In this document: in pieces, positions 23,679 to 29,373 of the stretch | Layout of the letters: every line of letters begins with the position of its first letter | Numbering within the stretch: position 1 is the stretch's first letter | From: an uncultured Oscillospiraceae bacterium | GTDB lineage: Bacteria; Bacillota; Clostridia; Oscillospirales; Oscillospiraceae | Assembly: GCA_947632005.1 (NCBI GenBank) | Contig: CANRNU010000009.1 | Span: forward strand, 1 to 64,000 | Length of the DNA stretch: 64,000 bases | Direction: 5' to 3' | The notes under the pieces: generated by a model | Databases searched by the model: none | What the model saw: only the letters and a program-made list of their open reading frames with translations | What the model was told of the DNA's origin: nothing | Made by a program: the position numbers and the translations under genes

Positions 23679-24599
23679 TCAAGCGACGGTGAAAAACTGC
23701 AGGTCGTCCACGGTGGTCACCTGCTCAAAGCCGGCGCCCAAGTCGTTCCTGGCCACATAATCGGCACCTTTCGCCAGATCGCAGCCCTCCAGAGCCAGCT
23801 TGGCCGCCAGCACGCAGCTCTCGTCCGGCTCCACATAGATCATGCCGTTGGACACCACGCTGAACTGGTTCTTCGCAAAGACCACCTCATAGATGTTGTT
23901 CTGGCCGGAGAAGCGCTCCTCGCCGATGCGGTTGACGCACACGCTGCCCACGGCCACCTTCGCCTCCAGGGATTCCTCCGCGGCCATGGCAAAGATCAGC
24001 CGGCTGAGCCAATACACATCCGCCTCGTTGTAATACTCGCCGCCGGACACCAGGGGCCTCACCTTCGTGTCCTGCATGGTCAGGGTCCACTGCACCCGGT
24101 CCCAGCAGGCCGTCAGGCCCATGCATTTGACCAGCTCTTCCACCGGCAGGGCCACAGCTCCGTCTATGATCTGGGGGCCGTTCTCCAAGTACATATACCG
24201 GTCGTTACAGGTGTAATAGGCCTGTCCCATCTGGGCCAGCAGCACGACGCCGTCCATGGCCATGGAGACCGCGCTGGCGTTATCGATGATCTGCGCGTCC
24301 AGCCCCAGGGCCTGGCAGAATGCCTTCACGCCCATATAGGGCTCGCCGTTGACCATGGCGCACTGCCCCACCTGCTCCCCATGCCAAAGCATGGGCAGGG
24401 TCATCCGGTTATCCGTGGCCTCCGGGGTAGGAGAGGTCTCGCCGTTCAGGACCACAAAGGTGGCCTCCGGCTGCTCCACAGCGGCTTCGCTCTCATACTG
24501 TGAATCATCTCTTGCAAATACCGACTGGCACATCACGCCGACTGCGAGGCAGCTTGCGCAGACGACTGCCAGGATCTTTGTCAGCCACCGGCCTTTCAT
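23679..24599 (-). CDS. Exported SleB-type cell-wall hydrolase with N-terminal stalk-like domain
   Basis: The 306 residues start with a signal peptide (WLTKILAVVCASCLAVGVMC). Residues about 70-170 look like a copper-amine-oxidase-N-like or LysM-replacing beta domain (MVNGEPYMGVKAFCQALGLDAQI, GAVALPVEELVKCMGLTACWD). The C-terminal 120 residues are the hydrolase domain of the SleB/CwlJ family (YWLSRLIFAMAAEESLEAKVAVGSVCVNRIGEERF...IYEVVFAKNQFSVVSNGMIY). These are lytic transglycosylase or muramidase-type enzymes acting on spore cortex or vegetative wall. The expected catalytic Glu lies in AMAAEESLEA. It has its own promoter in an A+T-rich upstream region. Confidence 0.85.
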   Translation of the reverse strand: MKGRWLTKILAVVCASCLAVGVMCQSVFARDDSQYESEAAVEQPEATFVVLNGETSPTPEATDNRMTLPMLWHGEQVGQCAMVNGEPYMGVKAFCQALGLDAQIIDNASAVSMAMDGVVLLAQMGQAYYTCNDRYMYLENGPQIIDGAVALPVEELVKCMGLTACWDRVQWTLTMQDTKVRPLVSGGEYYNEADVYWLSRLIFAMAAEESLEAKVAVGSVCVNRIGEERFSGQNNIYEVVFAKNQFSVVSNGMIYVEPDESCVLAAKLALEGCDLAKGADYVARNDLGAGFEQVTTVDDLQFFTVA

Positions 24600-24623
24600 T
24601 CAGACTGCCTCCCTTCCGCGTCA

Positions 24624-24670
24624 TTACCAAAAATTGCAGGAACCAATGACCCAAAATTCATTTTTGGTAA
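24624..24670. promoter_or_regulatory. Inverted repeat in the hydrolase 5' region
   Basis: TTACCAAAAA (24624-24633) and TTTTTGGTAA (24661-24670) are exact inverted repeats 27 nt apart, immediately downstream of the -10 box. They are a candidate operator or long-loop RNA hairpin. Confidence 0.45.
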
Positions 24671-24674
24671 CTAT

Positions 24675-24704
24675 ATTATAGCGAAAAGAAAACAGCCAAA
24701 ACAA
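24675..24704 (-). promoter_or_regulatory. Probable sigma-A promoter of the SleB-type hydrolase
   Basis: Minus strand TTGTTT (24699-24704), 18-nt spacer, TATAAT (24675-24680). Confidence 0.5.
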
Positions 24705-24930
24705 TTGGCATTGTGTCAAAAAGACGGCATTTCAAATTGGAACTTGTACCAAATGCACAAGAGATTGTGGAGAATTTCCGCAATTTCGCCGAAATTTAAG
24801 CAATATCTTGTGTTTTGGAATTGGAAATTACTGGAATTTATCCAAAAATTCGACAGATATTTCCAAAATAATGGCCGCCAGCAAATGGGCACGGGGCAAA
24901 TTATGTGAACAAAAACGCAATTTTTCTTTC
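24705..24930. other. A+T-rich gene-free island
   Basis: About 225 bp without a convincing gene, much richer in A+T than the surroundings and full of AATTTCC/GGAAATT words (for example near 24775, 24820 and 24860). No promoter, tRNA or known RNA was recognised. Confidence 0.4.
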
Positions 24931-24933
24931 AGA

Positions 24934-25176
24934 TTATGTTAACTGCTTCAGGGCCTGCGCCAGCTGGTCCGGGCAGGAAGTCTCCTTCATGCCGCAGCGG
25001 ATGCCCTCCATGCGGGATATGGCCTCTTCCACGGGCATACCCTCCACCAGGCGGGAGATTCCCTGGAGATTTCCGTTACATCCCCCCACTACTTCCACAC
25101 TCTTTACGATGCCGTCTTCCGCCTCCACGCGCATCAGGCGGGAGCACACACCTTTGGGCTGATAAGTGATCGTCAT
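24934..25176 (-). CDS. TSCPD-domain small cysteine protein
   Basis: This 80-residue protein carries four conserved cysteines (C11, C33, C61, C68) in the arrangement V-C-S...GGCxGNLxGI...GIRCGMKETSCPDQLAxAL. This is the small stand-alone TSCPD family (TIGR03905-like) otherwise found at the C-terminus of some class II ribonucleotide reductases. The cysteines suggest metal binding; a role in cells is not established. The ATG has a weak upstream RBS and is divergent from spoIIP. Confidence 0.8.
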   Translation of the reverse strand: MTITYQPKGVCSRLMRVEAEDGIVKSVEVVGGCNGNLQGISRLVEGMPVEEAISRMEGIRCGMKETSCPDQLAQALKQLT

Positions 25177-25219
25177 TTTTATGTTTTCTCCTTTTCGGAT
25201 AAATTATTTTTCAAAGATC

Positions 25220-25249
25220 GGTATATTTTCCCCGCCGGAAACATATACT
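25220..25249 (+). promoter_or_regulatory. sigma-E-like promoter of spoIIP
   Basis: GGTATATT (25220-25227), exactly 14 nt, CATATACT (25242-25249). Compared with the B. subtilis sigma-E consensus (GKCATATT-14-CATACAMT) each hexamer-like element has about one mismatch. The predicted start is near 25256, 50 bp before the spoIIP start codon. Confidence 0.7.
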
Positions 25250-25306
25250 TCATTGATACAAACGTGTGCCGCGATGTCCTTCCGACATCCGAAAGGGGGC
25301 ATTTGC

Positions 25307-26584
25307 TTGAAGTACAAGCTGTTTTCTGTCGTGCTGCTGTTGGTCTGTTTCGTGTTTTTGGGCGTTCTCACCGGCGTCATCCCCGTCCGGGCGCTGCCCA
25401 CCGACACGGCGGCCGGTCTTTTCTCCGCGTTTACCACCGTCTCCGCACCGGAACCGTCTCCGACCGCCCTGCAGCTCCTTCTGCCCACCCCGAGGCAGGC
25501 GCCCGCAGCGACGCCGGAGCATTCCTCCATGCCATCGCCGGGACCGTCCAGCCAGCCGGCTGCCACCCCGACTGGCAAAGAGGGCACGCCGGAGCTGTCC
25601 CCGCTGCCTACATACGCGCCCGGACCGGCGGACGAGCCCGCGCCGTTGGACGAACCCGCGCTGACGGACGAGCCCGCACCAACGGATGAGCCCGCGCTGA
25701 GGGACGAACCCGCGCTGAGGGACGAACCCGCGCCAGTGGACGAACCTGCACCAGTGGACGAGCCTGCGCCGGCAGAGGACACCGCATCCGAGGCCGAGGC
25801 CCCTACCGGCAGCTACTGGGAGCCGGACGCGGCGGTGATATCCACCACCATCACCTGGAACGACCCTCTGCAGAACGACACCGGCTATTGGGTGGACGGA
25901 GCCTCGCTGCTGGAGCAGGAGCTGGACATCTCCCTGCCGGAGGAGGGGCCCCAGGTGCTCATCATCCACACCCACGGCACCGAGGCATATACGCCCGAGG
26001 GAGGGGATCAATATGAGGCCACCAGCGACTATCGGACCACCGACGCGGAACACAGCATCATCTGCGTGGGACAGGCCCTGGGAGAGGCCCTGCGCACCTA
26101 CGGGCTGGACGTGCTGGTGGACACGGAACTGTATGACTGGCCCAACTACGACGGCGCGTACAGCCGCAGCGGCGAGGCCATCCAGGCCCATCTGGAGGCC
26201 GAGCCCAGCATCCAGGTGGTCATCGACCTGCACCGGGACGCCATCGGGGACGACGAGACGGTGTACAAGACGATCTCCGACCAACTCCAGCCGGAAGCCG
26301 CGCAGATCATGTTCGTGGTGGGCACGGATGAGAACCTGCCCCATGCCGATTGGCGGGAGAATCTGAACTTCGCCATGAGCCTGCAAAAGCTGATGGAGGA
26401 GGAATACCCCCACATCATGCGGCCCACGCTCCTGAGCACCAACCGGTACAATCAGCAGCTGACCCCGGCCAGCGTCCTTTTGGAGATCGGCACCGCCGGC
26501 AACACCCTCCAGGAGGCCGTCACCGCGGCGGAGCTGTTCGCCCGGACGGTGGGTCCCGCCCTGGCGGCGCGCATCGGCGCATAA
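25307..26584 (+). CDS. spoIIP: Stage II sporulation protein P (engulfment peptidoglycan hydrolase)
   Basis: The 425 residues contain an N-terminal membrane anchor (KLFSVVLLLVCFVFLGVLTGV), a Pro-rich stalk with eight copies of a DEPAPx hexapeptide (about 109-156), and the SpoIIP amidase/endopeptidase domain: QVLIIHTHGTEAYTPEGG (first zinc His), VIDLHRDAIGD (second His/Asp), LLSTNRYNQQLTPASVLLEIGTAGNT (Glu). With SpoIID and SpoIIM it thins septal peptidoglycan for engulfment. I chose the TTG at 25307, which has AAAGGGGG seven bases upstream and starts exactly at the anchor; an ATG at 25274 in frame has no good RBS. Usually gpr is next to spoIIP; it is absent here. Confidence 0.92.
   Translation: MKYKLFSVVLLLVCFVFLGVLTGVIPVRALPTDTAAGLFSAFTTVSAPEPSPTALQLLLPTPRQAPAATPEHSSMPSPGPSSQPAATPTGKEGTPELSPLPTYAPGPADEPAPLDEPALTDEPAPTDEPALRDEPALRDEPAPVDEPAPVDEPAPAEDTASEAEAPTGSYWEPDAAVISTTITWNDPLQNDTGYWVDGASLLEQELDISLPEEGPQVLIIHTHGTEAYTPEGGDQYEATSDYRTTDAEHSIICVGQALGEALRTYGLDVLVDTELYDWPNYDGAYSRSGEAIQAHLEAEPSIQVVIDLHRDAIGDDETVYKTISDQLQPEAAQIMFVVGTDENLPHADWRENLNFAMSLQKLMEEEYPHIMRPTLLSTNRYNQQLTPASVLLEIGTAGNTLQEAVTAAELFARTVGPALAARIGA
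25631..25774 (+). repeat. Eight tandem 18-bp units in spoIIP (DEPAPx stalk)
   Basis: The segment encodes DEP-A-[PL]-x eight times without interruption. Units four and five are nearly identical at DNA level. Copy number is expected to vary between strains. Confidence 0.85.
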
Positions 26585-26651
26585 TCTGCCCCAAAAACGG
26601 GCATGCTGTTCTCAGCGGACCCCGCTACATAATACCACAAGGGGGCAGAAA

Positions 26652-27080
26652 ATGAAAGTAGCAGATATCATGTCCGGCCATGTGATCACGGCCAACCAGA
26701 AGGACTCGGTGACGGCGGCTGCCCGGCTGATGAAACGGCACAACCTGGGGGCGCTGCCGGTGTGCGACGACGCAGGGCGCCTGCGGGGCCTGGTGACGGA
26801 CCGGGACATCGTGACCCGGTGCCTGGCCATGGACTATGACCCGGAGGACACGCCGCTGCGGGAGATCATGACCCGGGGCGTTCTGACATGCAAGAGCACC
26901 GACGACGCGGAAAAGGCCGCCGCGGCCATGGGCCGGGAGCAGGTCCGACGCATCCCGGTGACGGAAAACGGGCGGCCGGTGGGGATGGTCTCCCTGGCGG
27001 ACGTGGCCCGGCGGGAGCATCTCAGCATGGAGGCCGCCGCCGCGCTGGGCGGCATCTCCGCCAACATCCGAAGAGGATAA
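26652..27080 (+). CDS. CBS-domain protein
   Basis: The 142 residues are two CBS motifs forming one Bateman module: MKVADIMSGHVITANQKDSVTAAARLMKRHNLGALPV (1-57) and LREIMTRGVLTCKSTDDAEKAAAAMGREQVRRIPVTENG (69-120). Such stand-alone pairs bind adenine nucleotides and act as energy or stress sensors. RBS AAGGGGG is eight bases upstream. The last nine codons plus terminator are duplicated at 27475-27550. Confidence 0.88.
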   Translation: MKVADIMSGHVITANQKDSVTAAARLMKRHNLGALPVCDDAGRLRGLVTDRDIVTRCLAMDYDPEDTPLREIMTRGVLTCKSTDDAEKAAAAMGREQVRRIPVTENGRPVGMVSLADVARREHLSMEAAAALGGISANIRRG

Positions 27081-27122
27081 CAGCAAAAAGCTGCCGGGAC
27101 CGGCTGTCCCGACAGCTTATTT
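27047..27122 (+). repeat. CBS-gene tail plus terminator, copy 1
   Basis: About 76 bp covering GGISANIRRG-stop of the CBS gene and the following hairpin, 95% identical to 27475-27550. It forms one boundary of the first XRE cassette. Confidence 0.85.
27088..27118. terminator. Bidirectional terminator, CBS gene / XRE1
   Basis: AAGCTGCCGGGAC and GTCCCGACAGCTT form a stem with one mismatch and a TTATTTTAT tail. The stop codon of the converging XRE gene overlaps the right edge. Confidence 0.7.
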
Positions 27123-27329
27123 TATAAACCTCACCACATCGCCCGGCTCACAGCCAACGATATTACAGAGCTTTTCCAACGTGAGCAACGTGATGTTTCC
27201 GTTCTTCTTCAGAGAATCCAGGGTCTTATTATCAATACCGCCTTTCAAAAGCTGGTACTGCGACACGCCGCGCTGACGCATCGTCTCCCAAAGCGGACCG
27301 TAATCAATAATCGTGACCACCCCTGACAT
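27117..27329 (-). CDS. XRE/HipB-type repressor, cassette 1
   Basis: This 70-residue single helix-turn-helix protein is of the short Cro/C1 type (DYGPLWETMRQRGVSQYQLLKGGIDNKTLDSLKKNGNITLLTLEKLCNIVGCEPGDVVRFI). The DNA-binding helix is SQYQLLKGGIDNKTLDSLKK. The ATG at 27327-27329 is in a short palindrome (27324-27341), and a GTG three codons later is an alternative start. Together with a divergent operator-promoter it forms the same layout as cassette 2, but the two repressors are only distantly similar. Presumably autoregulated. Confidence 0.82.
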   Translation of the reverse strand: MSGVVTIIDYGPLWETMRQRGVSQYQLLKGGIDNKTLDSLKKNGNITLLTLEKLCNIVGCEPGDVVRFIK

Positions 27330-27341
27330 CCTCTGATGTCA
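27324..27341. promoter_or_regulatory. Palindrome at the XRE1 start codon
   Basis: TGACATC (27324-27330) and GATGTCA (27335-27341) are exact inverted repeats around the start codon, a candidate autoregulatory operator. Confidence 0.45.
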
Positions 27342-27370
27342 AAATTATAGGGCGGTTTCTCAAAATACAG

Positions 27371-27392
27371 TATTGTGATTATATCCACAATA
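27371..27392. promoter_or_regulatory. Candidate XRE1 operator
   Basis: TATTGTG (27371-27377) and CACAATA (27386-27392) are inverted repeats just upstream of a TATAAT at 27396-27401 on the plus strand. Confidence 0.55.
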
Positions 27393-27412
27393 GTGTATAA
27401 TGATCGAGCAGT

Positions 27413-27508
27413 TTGAGATGGTCCTATTACGCAAAGACATATGCGGTCATGGTACTGGCGGCATCCCCGGCACCGGGCGGCATCTCCGCCAACATCCGAA
27501 GAGGATAA
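27413..27508 (+). pseudogene. Fragment of the small cassette ORF fused to the CBS tail
   Basis: The frame reads YYAKTYAVMVLAASPAPGG and runs on as ISANIRRG-stop. The first part matches YAKMYAVMVLAASSALD of the gene at 27879, the last part is the duplicated C-terminus of the CBS protein. It is a recombination junction rather than a functional gene; a TTG at 27413 could start it. Confidence 0.7.
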
Positions 27509-27550
27509 CAGCAAAAAGCTGCCGGGACCGACCGTCCCGACAGCTTATTT
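27475..27550 (+). repeat. CBS-gene tail plus terminator, copy 2
   Basis: Near-identical to 27047-27122, differing mainly in the terminator loop (ACCGACC for ACCGGCT). It holds the terminator (27516-27546) and abuts the XRE2 stop. Confidence 0.85.
27516..27546. terminator. Second copy of the bidirectional terminator, XRE2
   Basis: Same stem as at 27088-27118 with a different loop. Confidence 0.7.
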
Positions 27551-27771
27551 CATTTCTCCGCCTGCTTGTCCCAGTCGATGACGAACAGTTCGTTTGGGGT
27601 ACACTCCAAAAGCTGGCATAAAGTTTCGATGCGTTCCAGCTTGATAGACCCGGTCTGGTTGTTGACCATCCGGCTGAAGTTCTGATAGCTCATTCCAAGC
27701 TGCTTGTAAAGCCAATATTTTGTTTTTCCCTTCTTTTCCAGCAGCGCCAACACATTCAGCCTGACCATCAT
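27550..27771 (-). CDS. XRE/HipB-type repressor, cassette 2
   Basis: The 73 residues form one short Cro-like domain (RLNVLALLEKKGKTKYWLYKQLGMSYQNFSRMVNNQTGSIKLERIETLCQLLECTPNELFVID). The recognition region is KYWLYKQLGMSYQNFSRMV. Two adjacent ATGs (27771, 27768) follow a GAGGGG RBS. It is divergent from the 54-residue ORF at 27879, and two shared TTAGATAAT words between the genes are its likely binding sites. Confidence 0.85.
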   Translation of the reverse strand: MMVRLNVLALLEKKGKTKYWLYKQLGMSYQNFSRMVNNQTGSIKLERIETLCQLLECTPNELFVIDWDKQAEK

Positions 27772-27798
27772 AGACCCCTCTACTATCTGATGCAGTAA

Positions 27799-27807
27799 TT
27801 AGATAAT
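27799..27807. promoter_or_regulatory. Candidate XRE2 half-operator
   Basis: TTAGATAAT, the right half of a loose inverted repeat with CTATCT (27784-27789), repeated at 27843-27851. Confidence 0.4.
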
Positions 27808-27830
27808 AGGGGCCGCACAAAGACAGAGTA

Positions 27831-27859
27831 TAGACTTTTGCATTAGATAATGCTATAAT
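27831..27859 (+). promoter_or_regulatory. Promoter and operator of the 54-residue ORF
   Basis: TAGACT (27831-27836), 17-nt spacer, TATAAT (27854-27859). The spacer contains the palindrome GCATTAGATAATGC (27840-27853), ideally placed for repression by XRE2. Confidence 0.65.
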
Positions 27860-27878
27860 CTATTTTGGAGGTGATCTT

Positions 27879-28043
27879 ATGCCGGACTATGCAAAGATGT
27901 ACGCGGTCATGGTGCTGGCGGCGTCCTCGGCGCTGGACGCCCTGCCGGACACAGCGGAGAATGCCGGGGCCCGGAACATCCTGCAAACGGCCTTGTACGC
28001 CGCGGAGGAGATGTACATAGCCGGAGAGGAAAAAGATAATTGA
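27879..28043 (+). CDS. 54-residue phage-regulator-like small protein
   Basis: The protein MPDYAKMYAVMVLAASSALDALPDT...ends in YAAEEMYIAGEEKDN, two helices with an Ala-rich first and an 'AEE-Y' second helix. Short proteins of this shape occur beside XRE repressors in phages and conjugative elements of gut firmicutes (recollection only). A near-perfect Shine-Dalgarno (GGAGGTGATC) precedes the ATG by three bases and the promoter carries an internal operator. A terminator follows at once. Its function is unknown. Confidence 0.75.
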   Translation: MPDYAKMYAVMVLAASSALDALPDTAENAGARNILQTALYAAEEMYIAGEEKDN

Positions 28044-28045
28044 AC

Positions 28046-28065
28046 GGCCGCCCTTCCGGGCGGCC
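28046..28065 (+). terminator. Terminator of the small ORF
   Basis: GGCCGCCC / GGGCGGCC with a 4-nt loop followed by TCTTTGTT. Confidence 0.75.
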
Positions 28066-28070
28066 TCTTT

Positions 28071-28264
28071 GTTCCGGGGCCCCCAAAGGGCTCGCCAAAA
28101 ACGGGCCCCCACGGGAACGTTGTTTCCGTGGGGAGAGGAAAAACAAACGGAGTATTCTAGCTTTGGCGCTACGCGCCAAAGAGAGACCTACGAAGTTTGT
28201 TTTGACGAGGGGAGAAGGAGAAACGCCCCTGACCGACGAACGGGGACCGGCTTGCCGGTCCCCG
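28071..28264. repeat. Hairpin-rich gene-free interval, possible interspersed repeat
   Basis: No gene is supported. It holds several strong hairpins: CCCCACGGGAA/TTTCCGTGGGG (about 28108-28134), TTTGGCGC/GCGCCAAA (about 28163-28180) and CGGGGACCGG/CCGGTCCCCG (28241-28264). The last may end divIC transcription. The composition resembles intergenic repeat elements of this bacterial group. Confidence 0.4.
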
Positions 28265-28287
28265 TCGTCTTCAGGAGCGTTTCGACG

Positions 28288-28569
28288 CTACTGTCCGCTG
28301 TCATAGAATATCTTCTCGTCCGGCATGACCAGACCCAGCTTATCCCTTGCGATGTCCTCAATGGTCGCCTGGTCGTTTTGATGCTCGATGGCGTACGACA
28401 GGGCGGCGTTTTCTTCCTGTATCTGTTCTACCTGCTGGCGGAGCTCCGCCTCCGTCTCGTTGGCCTCCGCCACTTTTGTCCGCATATTCATCAGGGCGAT
28501 ACATGCGTAAGCGATCACGGCCACGATCACCAGCAGGGTGAGCCAATTCGCCCGGCGCAGTCTTTTCAC
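28288..28569 (-). CDS. divIC: Septum formation initiator DivIC/FtsB-like
   Basis: The 93 residues show a short basic cytoplasmic head, one membrane helix (WLTLLVIVAVIAYACIALM, about 9-27) and an extracytoplasmic coiled coil (VAEANETEAELRQQVEQIQEENAALSYAI) ending in the conserved DIARDKLGLVMPDEKIFY. It forms part of the FtsL-DivIB divisome complex. I chose the GTG at 28567-28569 (AAAGGAG nine bases upstream) rather than the longer frame. The yabP-yabQ-divIC order is usual in spore formers. Confidence 0.9.
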   Translation of the reverse strand: MKRLRRANWLTLLVIVAVIAYACIALMNMRTKVAEANETEAELRQQVEQIQEENAALSYAIEHQNDQATIEDIARDKLGLVMPDEKIFYDSGQ

Positions 28570-29029
28570 GGCGTCTCGCTCCTTTCTGTTTCTGGGCAGT
28601 TTGTTTCCAATGTGTAACAATTATTGTAAACCATTTTCGTCCATTTGAAAAGAGCTTTTTTGCGAATTTTTGCACAAAATCCCCGCCTTTTCGGACAGGT
28701 TCCGCCAAAGCGCCCAGTCCCCGGAGGACCAGGCCCCACCCCTTCGTCCACAGCGGGCGGGTCACCGGGGAGACGGCGCCGCCCCACAGCAGCAGCCCCG
28801 CCAGGGCCATCAGGACCATATACAGCCGCACCCGGCCCTCCAGACTGGCCATGCCGCCCAGGAAGAGACCCCCCACGGCACAGAAGCTAAACAGCCCGTC
28901 CGCCGCCCAGGCGGGCAGGCATTTCCGATCCCGGGCCCCGCCCAGCAGATCGTACACGAAGCCCAGCCCCGTGCCCAGCAGCAAAAACCAGCCCGCCTCC
29001 CGCAGCTGTATCAGCGCCGGGAGCTCCAT
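28358..29029 (-). CDS. yabQ: Spore cortex biosynthesis protein YabQ, C-terminus overlapping divIC
   Basis: The N-terminal 150 residues form the YabQ membrane protein: IQLREAGWFLLLGTGLGFVYDLLGGARDR, then hydrophobic helices (LFSFCAVGGLFLGGM, YMVLMALAGLLLWGGAV) and a basic tail KFAKKLFSNGRKWFTI. YabQ is needed for cortex synthesis in the mother-cell-derived outer forespore membrane. The open frame continues for about 70 more codons across the divIC start, giving an Arg/Gly-rich tail that is plainly the shadow of divIC. Either the natural stop was lost or the proteins truly overlap by 212 bp. The ATG overlaps the yabP stop by one base (TAATG). Confidence 0.82.
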   Translation of the reverse strand: MELPALIQLREAGWFLLLGTGLGFVYDLLGGARDRKCLPAWAADGLFSFCAVGGLFLGGMASLEGRVRLYMVLMALAGLLLWGGAVSPVTRPLWTKGWGLVLRGLGALAEPVRKGGDFVQKFAKKLFSNGRKWFTIIVTHWKQTAQKQKGARRREKTAPGELAHPAGDRGRDRLRMYRPDEYADKSGGGQRDGGGAPPAGRTDTGRKRRPVVRHRASKRPGDH

Positions 29030-29316
29030 TATTTCAGCAGCCGGGACCAGAATCCGCCCCGGCCCGCCGTCTCCTCATATTCCAGACCCGTCACCTGGCC
29101 GGAGATGGTCAGCTCACCGCTGGTCTTCTCCAGCTTATCCACCTTCAGACCCACGCCCCGGACCAGCAGCAGGCCCTGGACCGTGCGCACGGCCACCTGG
29201 CTGTCGTCAAAGCTCTCCACTTCCTCCACCCCGTTCATCCACAGGTCCCGGCGGCCCTCCATCGTCAGCCGGTGCTGCGGCGCGGGCCCGGTCTTGTTCT
29301 CTCCGTAGGCCATCAT
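29029..29316 (-). CDS. yabP: Sporulation protein YabP
   Basis: This 95-residue protein of the YabP/YqfC family shows HRLTMEGRRDLWMNGVEEVESFDDSQVAVRTVQGLLLVRGVGLKVDKLEKTSGELTISGQVTGLEYEE. It is a mother-cell cortex and coat morphogenesis factor under sigma-E in B. subtilis. Tandem ATGs at 29316 and 29313. Its RBS GGGAGGG is the 3' arm of a terminator-like hairpin, and a sigma-E-like promoter overlaps that hairpin. Confidence 0.93.
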   Translation of the reverse strand: MMAYGENKTGPAPQHRLTMEGRRDLWMNGVEEVESFDDSQVAVRTVQGLLLVRGVGLKVDKLEKTSGELTISGQVTGLEYEETAGRGGFWSRLLK

Positions 29317-29321
29317 AAAAA

Positions 29322-29357
29322 CCCTCCCACATTCTTTGTTACAAGAATATGGGAGGG
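29322..29357 (-). terminator. Hairpin that is both terminator of the upstream kinase gene and yabP RBS
   Basis: CCCTCCCA (29322-29329) pairs with TGGGAGGG (29350-29357) and ATTCTT (29331-29336) with AAGAAT (29343-29348), one mismatch, 6-nt loop. On the minus strand TTTTT follows, then the yabP ATG. The Shine-Dalgarno GGGAGGG is inside the 3' arm. Confidence 0.75.
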
Positions 29358-29373
29358 CTGTTTCAATTATGCC
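29344..29373 (-). promoter_or_regulatory. sigma-E-like promoter of yabP
   Basis: Minus strand GGCATAAT (29366-29373), 14 nt, CATATTCT (29344-29351); 7/8 and 6/8 matches to the sigma-E consensus. Transcription would start near 29336-29339, in the loop of the hairpin. Confidence 0.6.

Noticed and set aside
24705-24930. A+T-rich tract as a replication origin
   Set aside because: No DnaA-box cluster (TTATCCACA-type) and no dnaA, dnaN or rep gene nearby.
27117-28043. Classical toxin-antitoxin module
   Set aside because: The small ORF lacks a recognisable toxin fold and the repressors resemble phage Cro/C1 proteins; a phage-type switch fits equally or better.
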